Of a stretch of DNA of 64,000 nt, positions 55,010 to 64,000 are shown in pieces. The notes beneath the pieces were generated by a model, which did no database searches, had not been told where the DNA came from, and was given only the letters and a program-made list of their open reading frames with translations. This stretch comes from Rhizophagus irregularis (lineage: Eukaryota; Glomeromycota; Glomeromycetes; Glomerales; Glomeraceae). The stretch lies in the NCBI RefSeq assembly GCF_026210795.1, contig NC_089450.1:806001-870000 (forward strand). Reading direction: 5' to 3'. Each line of letters starts with the position of its first letter. Position 1 is the first letter of the stretch. The position numbers and the translations under genes are program-made.

Positions 55010-55949
55010 TTAAAAGGAGTCAATCTTGCTGCATACACGATCAAGATCCTCTTCATCCCAGTCGTCGACAATTCCATTGGCGGCTTCCCATTCACGTTCC
55101 ATATCAGTTTTTGGATGTTCCTCTGGAATTTCTCGTGCTTTACCCTTATTCATCTTCATAGTTTCATAACCAGAGGTGGTAGGGATAATCTCAGCATCAC
55201 GATCCTCCTTGTATACTCTTATTAGATCTGCGAGTTCTTTACGGCTAGGTGTTTTAGGTAAATTCCCATTATATTCGATCCAGTCCTTGAAGCGGTCTAC
55301 TACCTCCCTAAGGTAATACTGGTACTCGTCCTCAATACGTGTTGTGGGACATTCCTCTACTTCAAACGCGAGTATTTCCCAGTCATAGTCGTCTGACACG
55401 TCTTGGTACTTAGCCCATAAATCCTTACTTGTATTGTAGAGATCATTGAAGACCTGGTCCTTTGAATTCTTGACCCATGGCTTACGATCCCATCGGTGCC
55501 TTTCATGCCAAGCCCAGTGTGCTCGAGTACCTTCCTTTGGTTCAGGGTCCCAGTCAACTTCTAGTTCTGTGTCGGGTTCTGGGATAGGTTGCTCTTTGAG
55601 AGTCAGTTCTACTACGGGTTCTGTAGAAGATTTGGAATCTGTGAGAGATTCGGATTTTGCAGAAGATTCTGCAGGAGACTCGGATTGTTGCTGAGGAACT
55701 TGGTCTGCAGTTGTAGGATCTGAGTCAGATAGCAAGTCATCTAAAATGTCGTAGTCATCATCAGCTTCAAATGCAGGTTCCTCAGCAGGCGGCTCATTTT
55801 CTTGATCAGGTTCCTCATCAGATAGATAACAGTCTGAGAAACTGTCTATAATTTCATCAGTATCTGACTCTATGGGAGCTGGAGATTCCTCAGGAATAGG
55901 ATCCTCTTTGATGACAGGTGCAGGTTTTACCTTCAAGCAATCAGGTTTA
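55010..55949 (-). CDS. Acidic, Pro/Ser/Glu-rich Polinton protein
   Basis: About 310 residues without a recognised start codon next to the nested element. The first 130 residues are acidic and low-complexity (EDPIPEESPAPIESDTDEII, then SESPAESSAKSESLTDSKSS). The second half is Trp- and Asp-rich with AHWAWHERHRWDRKPWVKNS and a final DDWDEEDLDRVCSKI. No family. Its upstream edge is the border of the nested CACTA-like element at 55953. Confidence 0.5.
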
Positions 55950-56039
55950 GGTCACTGGTCGAAATCAAAAAAATCGGACATATGGAAAATCGGCCAAAAA
56001 TCAGACCAAAATTGACTAACATTATAAATCGGCACATCT

Positions 56040-56990
56040 GATTGATGCCAATCAGACAATTTGATAAAAATTCAGCAAAAAATCATTATATTTGATTGAC
56101 GGCTGATTGATGCTAGTTGAAATCAAAAAAAAATTGACAAATGGCAAATCAACCTAAAATTTGCCTAATATTCAAATATGCACTTCCGATTTATGAAAGA
56201 TTGACAATTCAATAAAAATTCAATAAAAATCCAACAAAAATTCAGCAAAAAATCATTATATTTGATTGATGGCTGATTGATGCTGGTTGAAATAAAAAAA
56301 AAAATGGACAAAATAGCAAATCAACCTAAAATTTGCCCAATATTCAAATATGCACTTCCGATTTATGAAAGATTGACAATTCAATAAAAATTCAATAAAA
56401 ATCCAACAAAAATTCAGCAAAAAATCATTATATTTGATTGACGGCTGATTGATGCTGGTTGAAATAAAAAAAAAAATGGACAAAATAGCAAATCAACTTA
56501 AAATTTGCCCAATATTCAAATATGTACTTCAGATTTATGGAAAATTGACAATTCAATAAAAATTCAATAAAAATTCAATAAAAATTTAGCAAAAAATCAT
56601 TATATTTGATTGATGGCTGATTGATGCTGGTTGAAATTAAAAAAAAAAAATCTGACAAAATGGCAAATCAACCTAAAATTTATCCAATATTCAAATATGT
56701 ACTTCAGATTTATAGAAAATTGACAATTCAATAAAAATTCAATAAAAATCCAACAAAAATTTGTCAAAAAATCATTATATTTGATTGACGGCTGATTGAT
56801 ATCAAAAAAAAAATCTGACAAATTTGTAAATCAACCTAAAATTTTCAATATTCAAATATGTACTTCAGATTTATGGAAAATTGACAATTCAATAAAAATT
56901 CAATAAAAATTTAGCAAAAAATTATCATATTTGATTAACAGCTTAAAATTTGCCTAATATTGTCTGATTTATGGCACTTTTATATCAAAT
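56040..56990. repeat. Tandem 172-bp repeats
   Basis: Five to six units marked by GGCTGATTGATGCT at 56101, 56271, 56443, 56615 and (shortened) 56790. Each has a run of CAATAAAAATTCAATAAAAA and a CCGATTTATGAAAGATTGAC-type block. Open frames here come from the repeat and are not genes. Confidence 0.85.
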
Positions 56991-57369
56991 TGCACTGGTC
57001 GAAATCAAAACTTTTGGGCATGGAAAAATTGGCTCAATTTCAGAATAAACGATTTTTCAAAATCAACTTATGATGTACTAAGCCGCAGCCACAGTAAATT
57101 TAATCTGGCAATTAGTTGATCTATTACCGAATTTAGACTTTATTTAAACTAAAGTTTTGAAACTTTATCTTCATCTAACTTCATTCCTAAACAAAATGGT
57201 TTTAAACGTTTTGGGATTTTTTTTTAATTTTTTATCGGAAATAATGTTCCAATTTTTAACATTTTTATTTTTTACGAAACATTTTTTAACTTTTAATTTA
57301 ATATTTTCAATCGGAACATTAGTTAACGTTCTGATTTTATTAATTTTTTTTTGCAAAACTATTACTTTA

Positions 57370-58880
57370 AAAAACGTTTTCTAACGTTTTTTTTTATACT
57401 TTTAAATAGGAAATCGGCTCCTACTTGGATACCGAATTCCAAAGGTAAGTTTGAAGAATTTCTTTAAAACTTTATAAAAAAAACGTTTTCTAACATTTTT
57501 TTTTATACTTTTATATAGGAAATCGGCTCCTACTTGGATACCGATTTCCAAAGGTAAGTTTCGAAACAAAAGTTTCGAAACTTTAAAAAATGTTTTTTAA
57601 TATTACTAAAAACATTTTTTTTTACTTTTGTATAGGAAATCGGCTCCAACGTGGACGCCGATATTCCAGATAAGTTTTGCATTTTCAAAACTTCTTTGAA
57701 AAAAACGTTTAACATTTTTTTTTTTTTAATATTATTGTAGGAATACCGTAAAGTTTCGATTTTTCGAAACTTTTTGAAAAAAATTAATAAAAAACGTTTA
57801 ATATAACGTTTTTTATTATATTTTATTAATATTTTTGCAGGGAAATCGGCTCCAATATGGATACCGGAATCCCGCAGGTAAAGTTTCGATTTTTTGAAAC
57901 TTTTTGAAAAAAATTAATAAAAAACGTTTAATATAACGTTTTTTATTATATTTTATTATTTTTTTTGCAGGGAAATCGGCTCCAATATGGATACCGGAAT
58001 CCCGCAGGTAAAGTTTCGATTTTTCGAAACTTTTTGAAAAAAATTAATAAAAAACGTTTAATATAACGTTTTTTATTATATTTTATTATTTTTTTTGCAG
58101 GGAAATCAGCTCCAATATGGATACCGGAATCCCGCAAGTAAAGTTTCAATTTTTCGAAACTTTTTGAAAAAATTTAATAAAAAACGTTTAATATAACGTT
58201 TTTTATTATATTTTATTAATATTTTTGCAGGGAAATCGGCTCCAAATTGGATACCGGAATCCCGCAAGTAGTTTCGATTTTCAAAACTTTTTGACGCAAA
58301 TTAATAAAAAAACGTTTAAATTAACATTTTTTTATTATTTTTATTATTTTTTTTGCAGGAAATCGGCTCCAAATTGGATACTGGAATCCCGCAAGTAAAG
58401 TTTCAATTTTTGAAACTTTTTGAAAAAAATTAATAAAAAAACGTTTAAATTTAACGTTTTTTATTATTTTTATTAATTTTTTTTGCAGGGAAATCGGCTC
58501 CAAATTGGATACCGGAATCCCGCAAGTAGTTTCAATTTTTGAAACTTTTTGACGCAAATTAATAAAAAAACGTTTAATTTAACGTTTTTTTTATTATTTT
58601 TTATTATTTTTTTTTGCAGGAAATCGGCTCCAAATTGGATACCGGAATCCCGCAAGTAGTTTCGATTTTCGAAACTTTTTGACGAAACTTAATAAAAATG
58701 TTTAATTTAACATTTTTTATTATATTTTATTGATTTTTTTGTATGGAAATTGGCTCCGATTTGCCATCCTACAGGTAACGTTTTGATTTTTGAAACTTGA
58801 AACTTAAAAAAAAACGTTATTTTAATGTTTTTTCTTTTTTTTTTTGTAGGAAAATCATCTCCAATTTGTAGAAACAAATG
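57370..58880 (+). repeat. Tandem array of exon-intron-like units (about 130 bp)
   Basis: About twelve units. In the regular part (57841-58660) the period is 128-131 bp. Each unit has TTTTTTGCAG, a block of about 37 nt starting GGAAATCGGCTCCAATATGG and ending GGAATCCCGCAG, then GTAAAG. This is an exon-like block between a consensus 3' and 5' splice site. The spacer of about 93 nt holds two inverted repeats (AGTTTCG with CGAAACT, and AAAAACGTTTA with AACGTTTTT). The first units have a 35-nt block and GTAAGT donors; some later units have CAAGTA instead of CAGGTA. No long protein is encoded. Confidence 0.8.
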
Positions 58881-58899
58881 GGAATTAAGGAATTTAACG

Positions 58900-59460
58900 T
58901 ATACTGGACAGATTTGTTAGAAAGTTGGGATGATTTTTGGTGAAATTGTTTTATATGTATATGTAATATTTTAAATTTCAGAATAAAATTTACTGTAATT
59001 TGCGATACAATTCAGAATACAAATCAGAATAAATTTTTTACTACAAATCGGAATAAATTTTACTACAAATCAGAATAAATTTTACTACAAATCAGAATAA
59101 ATTTTACTACAATTCGGAATAAATTTTACTACAAATCAGAATAAATTTTACTACAAATCAGAATAAATTTTACTACAAATTGGAATAAATTTTACTACAA
59201 ATCGGAATAAATTTTACTACAATTTGGAATAAATTTTACTACAATTCAGAAAATTTGTCACAAATTTACCATAATTCAGAATAAATTCACTGCAATTCAG
59301 TAAATTTATAAATAATATTTTTTAAACAATTCGGATTAAAAATACTAAGCAATTCAGATACAATTCAGACATTCTGATCGGCATCGATCGGCCTGCCAAT
59401 CGGAACTTTGCCTAAATTAATAAATCGGCCATCTTTATCACCAAATTCAGCCTAAAATCG
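58900..59460. repeat. Tandem 22-bp repeats and flank
   Basis: About eleven units of ACAAATCAGAATAAATTTTA between 59030 and 59250, with single-base variants, then diverged copies to about 59370. Confidence 0.85.
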
Positions 59461-61129
59461 GACATCCGATTTCTAGCTGATTTGGACTATTTCGACCAGT
59501 GGGTGGTACTGGTGGAGGAGTCTTTTTGGCAACTAGTTGCTCTTCAGTAGGTTTTTCTTCAACAGGTTTCTCAACAACTAACTCCACTTTCTCTTGATCT
59601 ACTTGCGATTTACTAGCTGGATTATATATATTTGCCAAGAACTTCTCCAAGGCATTTGGATCAGATGCGGGCTTCTCAGGAGTTTCTATATCTATTCCTT
59701 CTATATTGATTTCATCTGTTTCATGGATCCATTTTTTGCCGAGGTATTTCTTGTAAAGATCCTCCCTGGATATGCTATATACTCGGGTTAACTTTTTATT
59801 TATATAAGTCCGATTACTATTTATACTCAACTCATTTGATAGGATTCTAGAAGCGTTTATCTTTGATAATGGTGAGATGCAATGAGTTTCACAGTATGAA
59901 GTATATACCCTATAAAATTCTTGAACAGGTAGGTCGGTTATATGATTTTTTACTATGAGGTAAGTGTCCTTTATGAATTGAAATAGGGGTGGAAGAGTCG
60001 ATATGATGTGATCCTGCTTAGATGTTGTCATAGGTGGTGGATTCCCATTGAAGTCTGGGTAAGCGTCTGCAATGGCTCTCAAGTAAGCATAGAATGCCTC
60101 ACTGGCGTCTGGGTATTTCATAGCGTCACTGAGTTTCTTAAAGTAGTTGAGGTCTCTCTTGCGGGATGGTGACATATCCAAGAACACTGTGCGCCTATCG
60201 TCATTCTCCACTCTGAGAGCATTTTCATTAGTGAGTACAATGGTGGATATAAAGTTTTTGTAATGTGTTGGCGTCTTGTATTTTTCATGGATTTCCATTA
60301 TATCGCCTGTTACCTTATCCTTCAATGATCGATACAGATTATTCCACTGGCTTTTTTCTGTAGGCATTTCCTCGAGGAGGAGAAGAACCTTACCCTGTAA
60401 TTGCCCATTGAAACTTCCAAGAATCGTTTGAGGATCGCTGGTCTTATAAACAAGTTGAGTACCTAAAACACTACGTTGAATGAAATCTGTTATAATACTC
60501 TTACCCCAACCCTGTCCAGATTTCAGGTAGAGAATCGAATACATTTTCCTTCCAGCTGCCACACCGGCCAACCACTTTATGATATACTCAGTAAGATTCC
60601 AATCGCCTGAACACCAGATATCCTGAATGTGGGAGAAGATAAATTTAACCGCGAGGTGGGTTGTAGATTCAAAAGTGGATATCAGACGCAAGATATGGAG
60701 GAATCCTGGAAAGATATTGAGATAAAGTTGGCCACCTAGTTTAAAGATACGGGATTTTTGAGGGTCACAGGTAGCTACACATACAGTACTATATTCGATC
60801 ATAAACCATTTGTTGATATTAAATTCAACCTTTTGTGAAGGACCCTGTTCAGATTGTGTGTAAAAGACTTTGGTAATTGGACGGATAAGTTTATTAATAT
60901 TTTTATCAGGGATGTGCTCGAGGTTTTTGATTTCTGATCGCCACATGAAGACTCCATGTGGGTTGGAGCAGGGGATAAAGTAACTGCAAAGATAACCTTT
61001 AGCTTGATTGAGATCCCTCATATTCTTTGCAGCGTTAATGAGCCGTTTAAGCTCATCAATACTAAAAGCCTTCTTCTGTTCACCGAACTTGGGGATAACT
61101 TGAGCTTGAGTGCTAGTTTGGGCAGTCAT
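59447..61129 (-). CDS. SF3 helicase of the Polinton
   Basis: The ATG at 61129 opens MTAQTSTQAQVIPKFGEQKK. Residues about 190-320 show the superfamily 3 helicase set: Walker A YLKSGQGWGKSIITDF, Walker B KVLLLLEEM, and motif C ISTIVLTNEN followed by an arginine-finger-like DDRRTVFLDM. This is the D5-like/primase-associated helicase class of large DNA viruses and some Polinton-like viruses. Its role would be unwinding during replication, together with the polymerase B. The last codons of the open frame lie in the nested CACTA-like element. Confidence 0.75.
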   Translation of the reverse strand: MTAQTSTQAQVIPKFGEQKKAFSIDELKRLINAAKNMRDLNQAKGYLCSYFIPCSNPHGVFMWRSEIKNLEHIPDKNINKLIRPITKVFYTQSEQGPSQKVEFNINKWFMIEYSTVCVATCDPQKSRIFKLGGQLYLNIFPGFLHILRLISTFESTTHLAVKFIFSHIQDIWCSGDWNLTEYIIKWLAGVAAGRKMYSILYLKSGQGWGKSIITDFIQRSVLGTQLVYKTSDPQTILGSFNGQLQGKVLLLLEEMPTEKSQWNNLYRSLKDKVTGDIMEIHEKYKTPTHYKNFISTIVLTNENALRVENDDRRTVFLDMSPSRKRDLNYFKKLSDAMKYPDASEAFYAYLRAIADAYPDFNGNPPPMTTSKQDHIISTLPPLFQFIKDTYLIVKNHITDLPVQEFYRVYTSYCETHCISPLSKINASRILSNELSINSNRTYINKKLTRVYSISREDLYKKYLGKKWIHETDEINIEGIDIETPEKPASDPNALEKFLANIYNPASKSQVDQEKVELVVEKPVEEKPTEEQLVAKKTPPPVPPTGRNSPNQLEIGCPILG

Positions 61130-61348
61130 TTTTTGTTCTATCAAATCGAGTACTAATTTATAGTTACCTAATCTTCAATTGCCGAATATTTTTCCAAAGA
61201 TCTGCACTCCTACCAATTTACCCTCCTGTAGTCCTATGGTCCTGCGATTCTGCGGTCCTCCGGTTATATCTGGTTATCTTCTAGGGGTAAAAAAAAAACT
61301 ATAAACCACGAACCTTTACGACTGCTCTAAATCTTCCCTTCCCCTTTT

Positions 61349-61708
61349 TCAAACTACATATATCTGAAATCCAAACCGCTCAAGAGCTCCTTTTACTATA
61401 GTTAGCTTTTTTCTAGTGTCCGTTAACTCTTTACAAGCCTTTTGATACGCCTTCCATTCAAGTTCACGGAGGATACCCTCCTCCTCCAATGATTGGCCAA
61501 GAGCATCATTTGCTTTTTCCTTCTTTTCTACTGCCCTGTCGTATGCCTCCTCGGCTTTTTTATGCCGCTTCCAGAGTACTCGTTCAGCTTCAGCTCTCCA
61601 GATTGGGCTGACTTCTAAAAGATGTGGCCCAAAATTGCTACTTGGAATGTGTTCCAGGATATGGCTTACAAGTTCGGGGATTACTGATACTGCGTGCGGG
61701 GTATACAT
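61349..61708 (-). CDS. Second F-box-like protein of the Polinton
   Basis: 119 residues from the ATG at 61708. The start VIPELVSHILEHIPSSNFGP and HLLEVSPIWRAEAERVLWKR follow the F-box pattern (IPELxxxILxxL ... VSxxWxxxAxxxLW). A coiled coil of about 60 residues follows, VEKKEKANDALGQSLEEEGI. It is the last gene before the right inverted repeat. Confidence 0.55.
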   Translation of the reverse strand: MYTPHAVSVIPELVSHILEHIPSSNFGPHLLEVSPIWRAEAERVLWKRHKKAEEAYDRAVEKKEKANDALGQSLEEEGILRELEWKAYQKACKELTDTRKKLTIVKGALERFGFQIYVV

Positions 61709-61735
61709 GTTATCTGTCCTTATAGGTTACTTATT

Positions 61736-62203
61736 GTATACCCATTGTTCAATTACTTATTTTTTCTGACGGGGGCGGGACGGGGTTGGTCTTACTGGCT
61801 TTATAGACCTTCTAGGAGCTTACCTGCTAACTTATTTGGTTTGCTATCTCACTGCTTCCAACAGATTATTAGACGGAATCCTGATCATATGACAGAACTA
61901 TGACAGAATGACAGATCTGGGGGGTAAAATCAAAACTTTTTTCTGGGGATACCCCTCTCCTGATTTTTCTGAAACATCTGTCATATCCGTCATATCTGTC
62001 ATACCCCTTTGATTCTATCGTATTTTCCTCTCTTTTCCCTTATTTTATCCTTTTTTAGTTTATTGTTATATGACAGATGTTATTGACAGATGGTGACAGA
62101 TATAGGGGATTCCTGATTCCCCGTAGGGGGGAAGGAGGTACTGCGATAGGTCGTAGACCCGGAGGTGGGTGGTGCTTGCACCTCCCACATCCAGCCCGAC
62201 GAC
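61736..62203. repeat. Polinton right terminal inverted repeat
   Basis: Reverse complement of 44328-44794 with only a few differences. Confidence 0.9.
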
Positions 62204-62520
62204 AATGTTGGCAAAATTGAGTCTAATTATTAACGATTTTATGTATTTAGCTTATTTTTAATTTTGTAATAGCAATCAATTAATTATATTTTTATTATTT
62301 TGCTTTATTAAAAATTACATATTATATTAAATTTCTAATATCTACAGTATCTGTCTATTTACACTTACCATCTACCATCCACCATTTACCATTTACCATT
62401 TACCATCCATTGTCAACCATCGCCAACATCCATCTTTTACTACTCATCATCCACCATCATCCACCATCATCCACTCATCCAAAATTATCTACAACTCACT
62501 CAGTTATCTGACAAAAGTTC
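62204..62520. other. AT-rich DNA and CCATTTA-type simple repeat
   Basis: AT-rich up to about 62340, then a degenerate simple repeat of CCATTTACCAT and CCACCATCAT type at 62368-62480. No gene. Confidence 0.6.
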
Positions 62521-62529
62521 GAAAGAGAA

Positions 62530-64000
62530 ACTTACAAAAAAAAATAAAGAAACGGTTAGCACCGTTATTATTTCAATAAAAAAAGTCAAAATTCAAAACC
62601 TACCCATTCAATAGAAGTCCAAAGGAAAATCTACAAAAAAAAAATAAAGAAACTGATTCTTTAATAAAAAAAATTTTAAGTTTCGAAATATTTTGAAACT
62701 TACCTAACCAAAAATCCGAAGTGGAAACCTACAAAAAAAAAGAAAGAAATGATTAGTTTTTTATTAAAAAAGTTTCGAAAAGAAAATGAAACTTTACCGA
62801 CCCAAAGTCCAAGGAGATATCACAGCTGATACCTACAAAATAAAAAAAGAAATAAAATTAAAAATTTTCTTAAAGTTTCGAAAAAAAAGCGAAATTTCGA
62901 AACTCACCCATCTAAGGTCCAAGAACCAAAAGTCGAAACCTACAAAATAGAAGAAAAAAAAAATTTAAAAACAAAAAAGTAATTTTTTTAAAAAAAGTTT
63001 CAAAGTTTTCACTCTGAAACTCATCCATATGTCCAAAACCCAAGAACCGAAAGCCAAAATCTACAAAATAGAAAAAAGAAACAATTAAAAATATTTCTTT
63101 TATAAAGTTTCAAAGTTTTAGCTTTGAAACTTACCCATATATCCAACGCCCAACCGAAAGCTGAAACCTACAAAATAGAAAAAAAAATTAAAAAAATATT
63201 TTTTTTTTAAAAAAAAAAGTTTCGAAGCTTTTAACTTCAAAACTCACCTATATATCCAACGCGAAGCCAAATCCTACAAAATAGAAGAAATAAAAATTAA
63301 AAAAATATTTTTTTTTTAAAAAAAAGTTTCGAAGCTTTTAACTTCGAAACTCACCTATATATCCAACGCGAAGCCAAATCCTACAAAATAGAAGAAATAA
63401 AAATTAAAAAAATATTTTTTTTTTTAAAAAAAAAGTTTCGAAGCTTTTAACTTCGAAACTCACCTATATATCCAACGCGAAGCCAAATCCTACAAAATAG
63501 AAGAAATAAAAATTAAAAAAATATTTTTTTTTTAAAAAAAAAGTTTCGAAGCTTTTAACTTCGAAACTCACCTATATATCCAATGCGAAGCCGAATCCTA
63601 CAAAATAGAAGAAATAAAAAAAAATTAAAAAATATATTTTTTTTTAAAAAAAAGTTTCAAAGCTTTTAACTTCAAAACTCACCTATATATTCAACGCGAA
63701 GCTGAATCCTACAAAATAGAAGAAATAAAAATTAAAAAAATATTTTTTTTTTTTAAAAAAAAACGTTTCGAAGCTTTTAACTTCAAAACTCACCTATATA
63801 TTCAACGCGAAGCCGAATCCTACAAAATAGAAGAAATAAAAAAAAATTAAAAAAATATATTTTTTTTTAAAAAAAAGTTTTGAAGCTTTTAACTTCGAAA
63901 CTCACCTATATATCCGAAACCTACAAAATAGAAGAAAAAAAAATTAAAAAAATATTTTTTTTAAAAAGTTTCGAAGCTTTGCTTTTAGCTTTGAAAAAAA
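62530..64000 (-). repeat. Tandem array of exon-intron-like units (about 108 bp), cut by window end
   Basis: On the minus strand each unit has CTATTTTGTAG, then a 26-nt block GATTTGGCTTCGCGTTGGAT plus ATATAG, then GTGAGTTTCG. This is an exon-like block between a 3' and a consensus 5' splice site. The period is 107-109 bp in the regular part (63240-63850). Units nearer 62600-63200 are older and more varied, with longer blocks and GTAAGT or GTAAAG donors. The spacer starts with a hairpin (GTTTCGAAG with CTTCGAAAC) and contains long T and A runs. About thirteen units are visible. The design matches the array at 57370-58880, but the exon sequences differ. Confidence 0.75.

Larger units (their letters stand above)
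55953..59501. mobile_element. CACTA-like element full of tandem repeats, nested in Polinton
   Basis: Ends are CACTGGTCGAAAT (55953-55965) and its reverse complement (59489-59501), flanked by GGT on both sides (55950-55952 and 59502-59504). A terminus beginning CACTG and a 3-bp target duplication are hallmarks of the CACTA (EnSpm/CMC) superfamily. The 3549-bp interior codes for nothing recognisable. It consists of three tandem arrays (172-bp, about 130-bp and 22-bp units). It is non-autonomous and inserted into the minus-strand coding block between the helicase and the acidic gene. A second copy of the terminal sequence at 56993 hints at a composite structure. Confidence 0.75.
44328..62203. 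mobile_element. Polinton/Maverick-like element, young but broken
   Basis: A 17.9 kb element bounded by inverted repeats of about 467 bp (44328-44794 and 61736-62203) that differ at only a few sites. The insertion is therefore likely recent on an evolutionary scale. The flanks share AATGT (44323-44327 and 62204-62208), compatible with the six-base target duplication of the family allowing for change. Parts in order: zinc-ribbon protein, chromodomain integrase, Gag/protease-like block (minus), packaging-type ATPase, several small genes, protein-primed-type DNA polymerase B, acidic protein, SF3 helicase and F-box protein. No double-jelly-roll capsid gene was recognised. The element appears broken in roughly half a dozen places, mostly in the integrase and Gag/protease block, and a CACTA-like element is nested in it at 55953-59501. 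It is treated as a fossil. Confidence 0.8.

Noticed and set aside
57157-57384. 75-residue, very hydrophobic frame that looks like a membrane protein
   Set aside because: T-rich DNA gives Phe/Leu/Ile by composition; it sits between two arrays and has inverted TTAACG motifs instead of gene signals.
56256-58655. Several 60-78 residue open frames, Phe- and Asn-rich
   Set aside because: They lie in the 172-bp and 130-bp tandem repeats and change with the repeat unit.
1-64000. CRISPR arrays or bacterial operons
   Set aside because: Tandem repeats here lack unique spacers, and the genes have introns, TATA boxes and fungal-type families. No Shine-Dalgarno or operon layout is seen.

Overview
The window looks like nuclear DNA of an arbuscular mycorrhizal fungus (Glomeromycotina, Rhizophagus-like). 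This is inferred from four things: very AT-rich intergenic DNA, short GT-AG introns, Crinkler (CRN) header genes lying next to coiled-coil genes, and a dense load of fungal transposable elements. No ribosomal RNA, tRNA or CRISPR array was recognised.

Region 1 (1-28.7 kb) is AT-rich and gene-poor. A segment of about 2.3 kb at 560-2950 is repeated at 20870-22760, and each copy carries a decayed minus-strand gene. Four relatives of one small Asn/Gln-rich protein family with C-terminal IPG repeats (5703, 13202, 20015, 23099) are scattered through the region. Several palindromic MITE-like elements are present. A 4.26 kb DNA transposon with 24-bp terminal inverted repeats (14854-19115) sits inside an old array of a GGACGTGATAATATC-type motif; its transposase-like gene has one in-frame TGA. 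A four-exon DUF2283-type gene (26914-28216, minus) closes the region.

Region 2 (28.75-43.6 kb) is a less AT-rich, compact island. It starts with tandem cassettes encoding tiny membrane proteins. It continues with five genes carrying a Crinkler-like N-terminal header. Four of these have upstream blocks related to each other and a TATAAATA box. All four introns placed in them are in phase 1. The parts behind the header differ: RAMA-like domain, Cys/His finger with acidic tail, and RAMA-like plus ADP-ribosyltransferase-like domain. A transmembrane/coiled-coil gene lies between 245-bp inverted repeats, and a coiled-coil gene with shifted frames ends the island.

Region 3 (44328-62203) is a 17.9 kb Polinton/Maverick-like fossil with nearly identical inverted repeats of about 467 bp. 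Its parts include a chromodomain integrase, protein-primed-type DNA polymerase B, a packaging-type ATPase, an SF3 helicase, two F-box proteins, zinc-ribbon proteins and a Gag/retropepsin-like block. It looks young but broken in several places. A 3.5 kb CACTA-like element (55953-59501), made almost wholly of tandem repeats, is nested in it.

Region 4 (62.2-64 kb) is a tandem array. Together with the array at 57.4-58.9 kb it is the most unusual structure seen here: every monomer contains a 26-37 nt exon-like block between consensus 3' and 5' splice sites, and the intron-like part contains hairpins.
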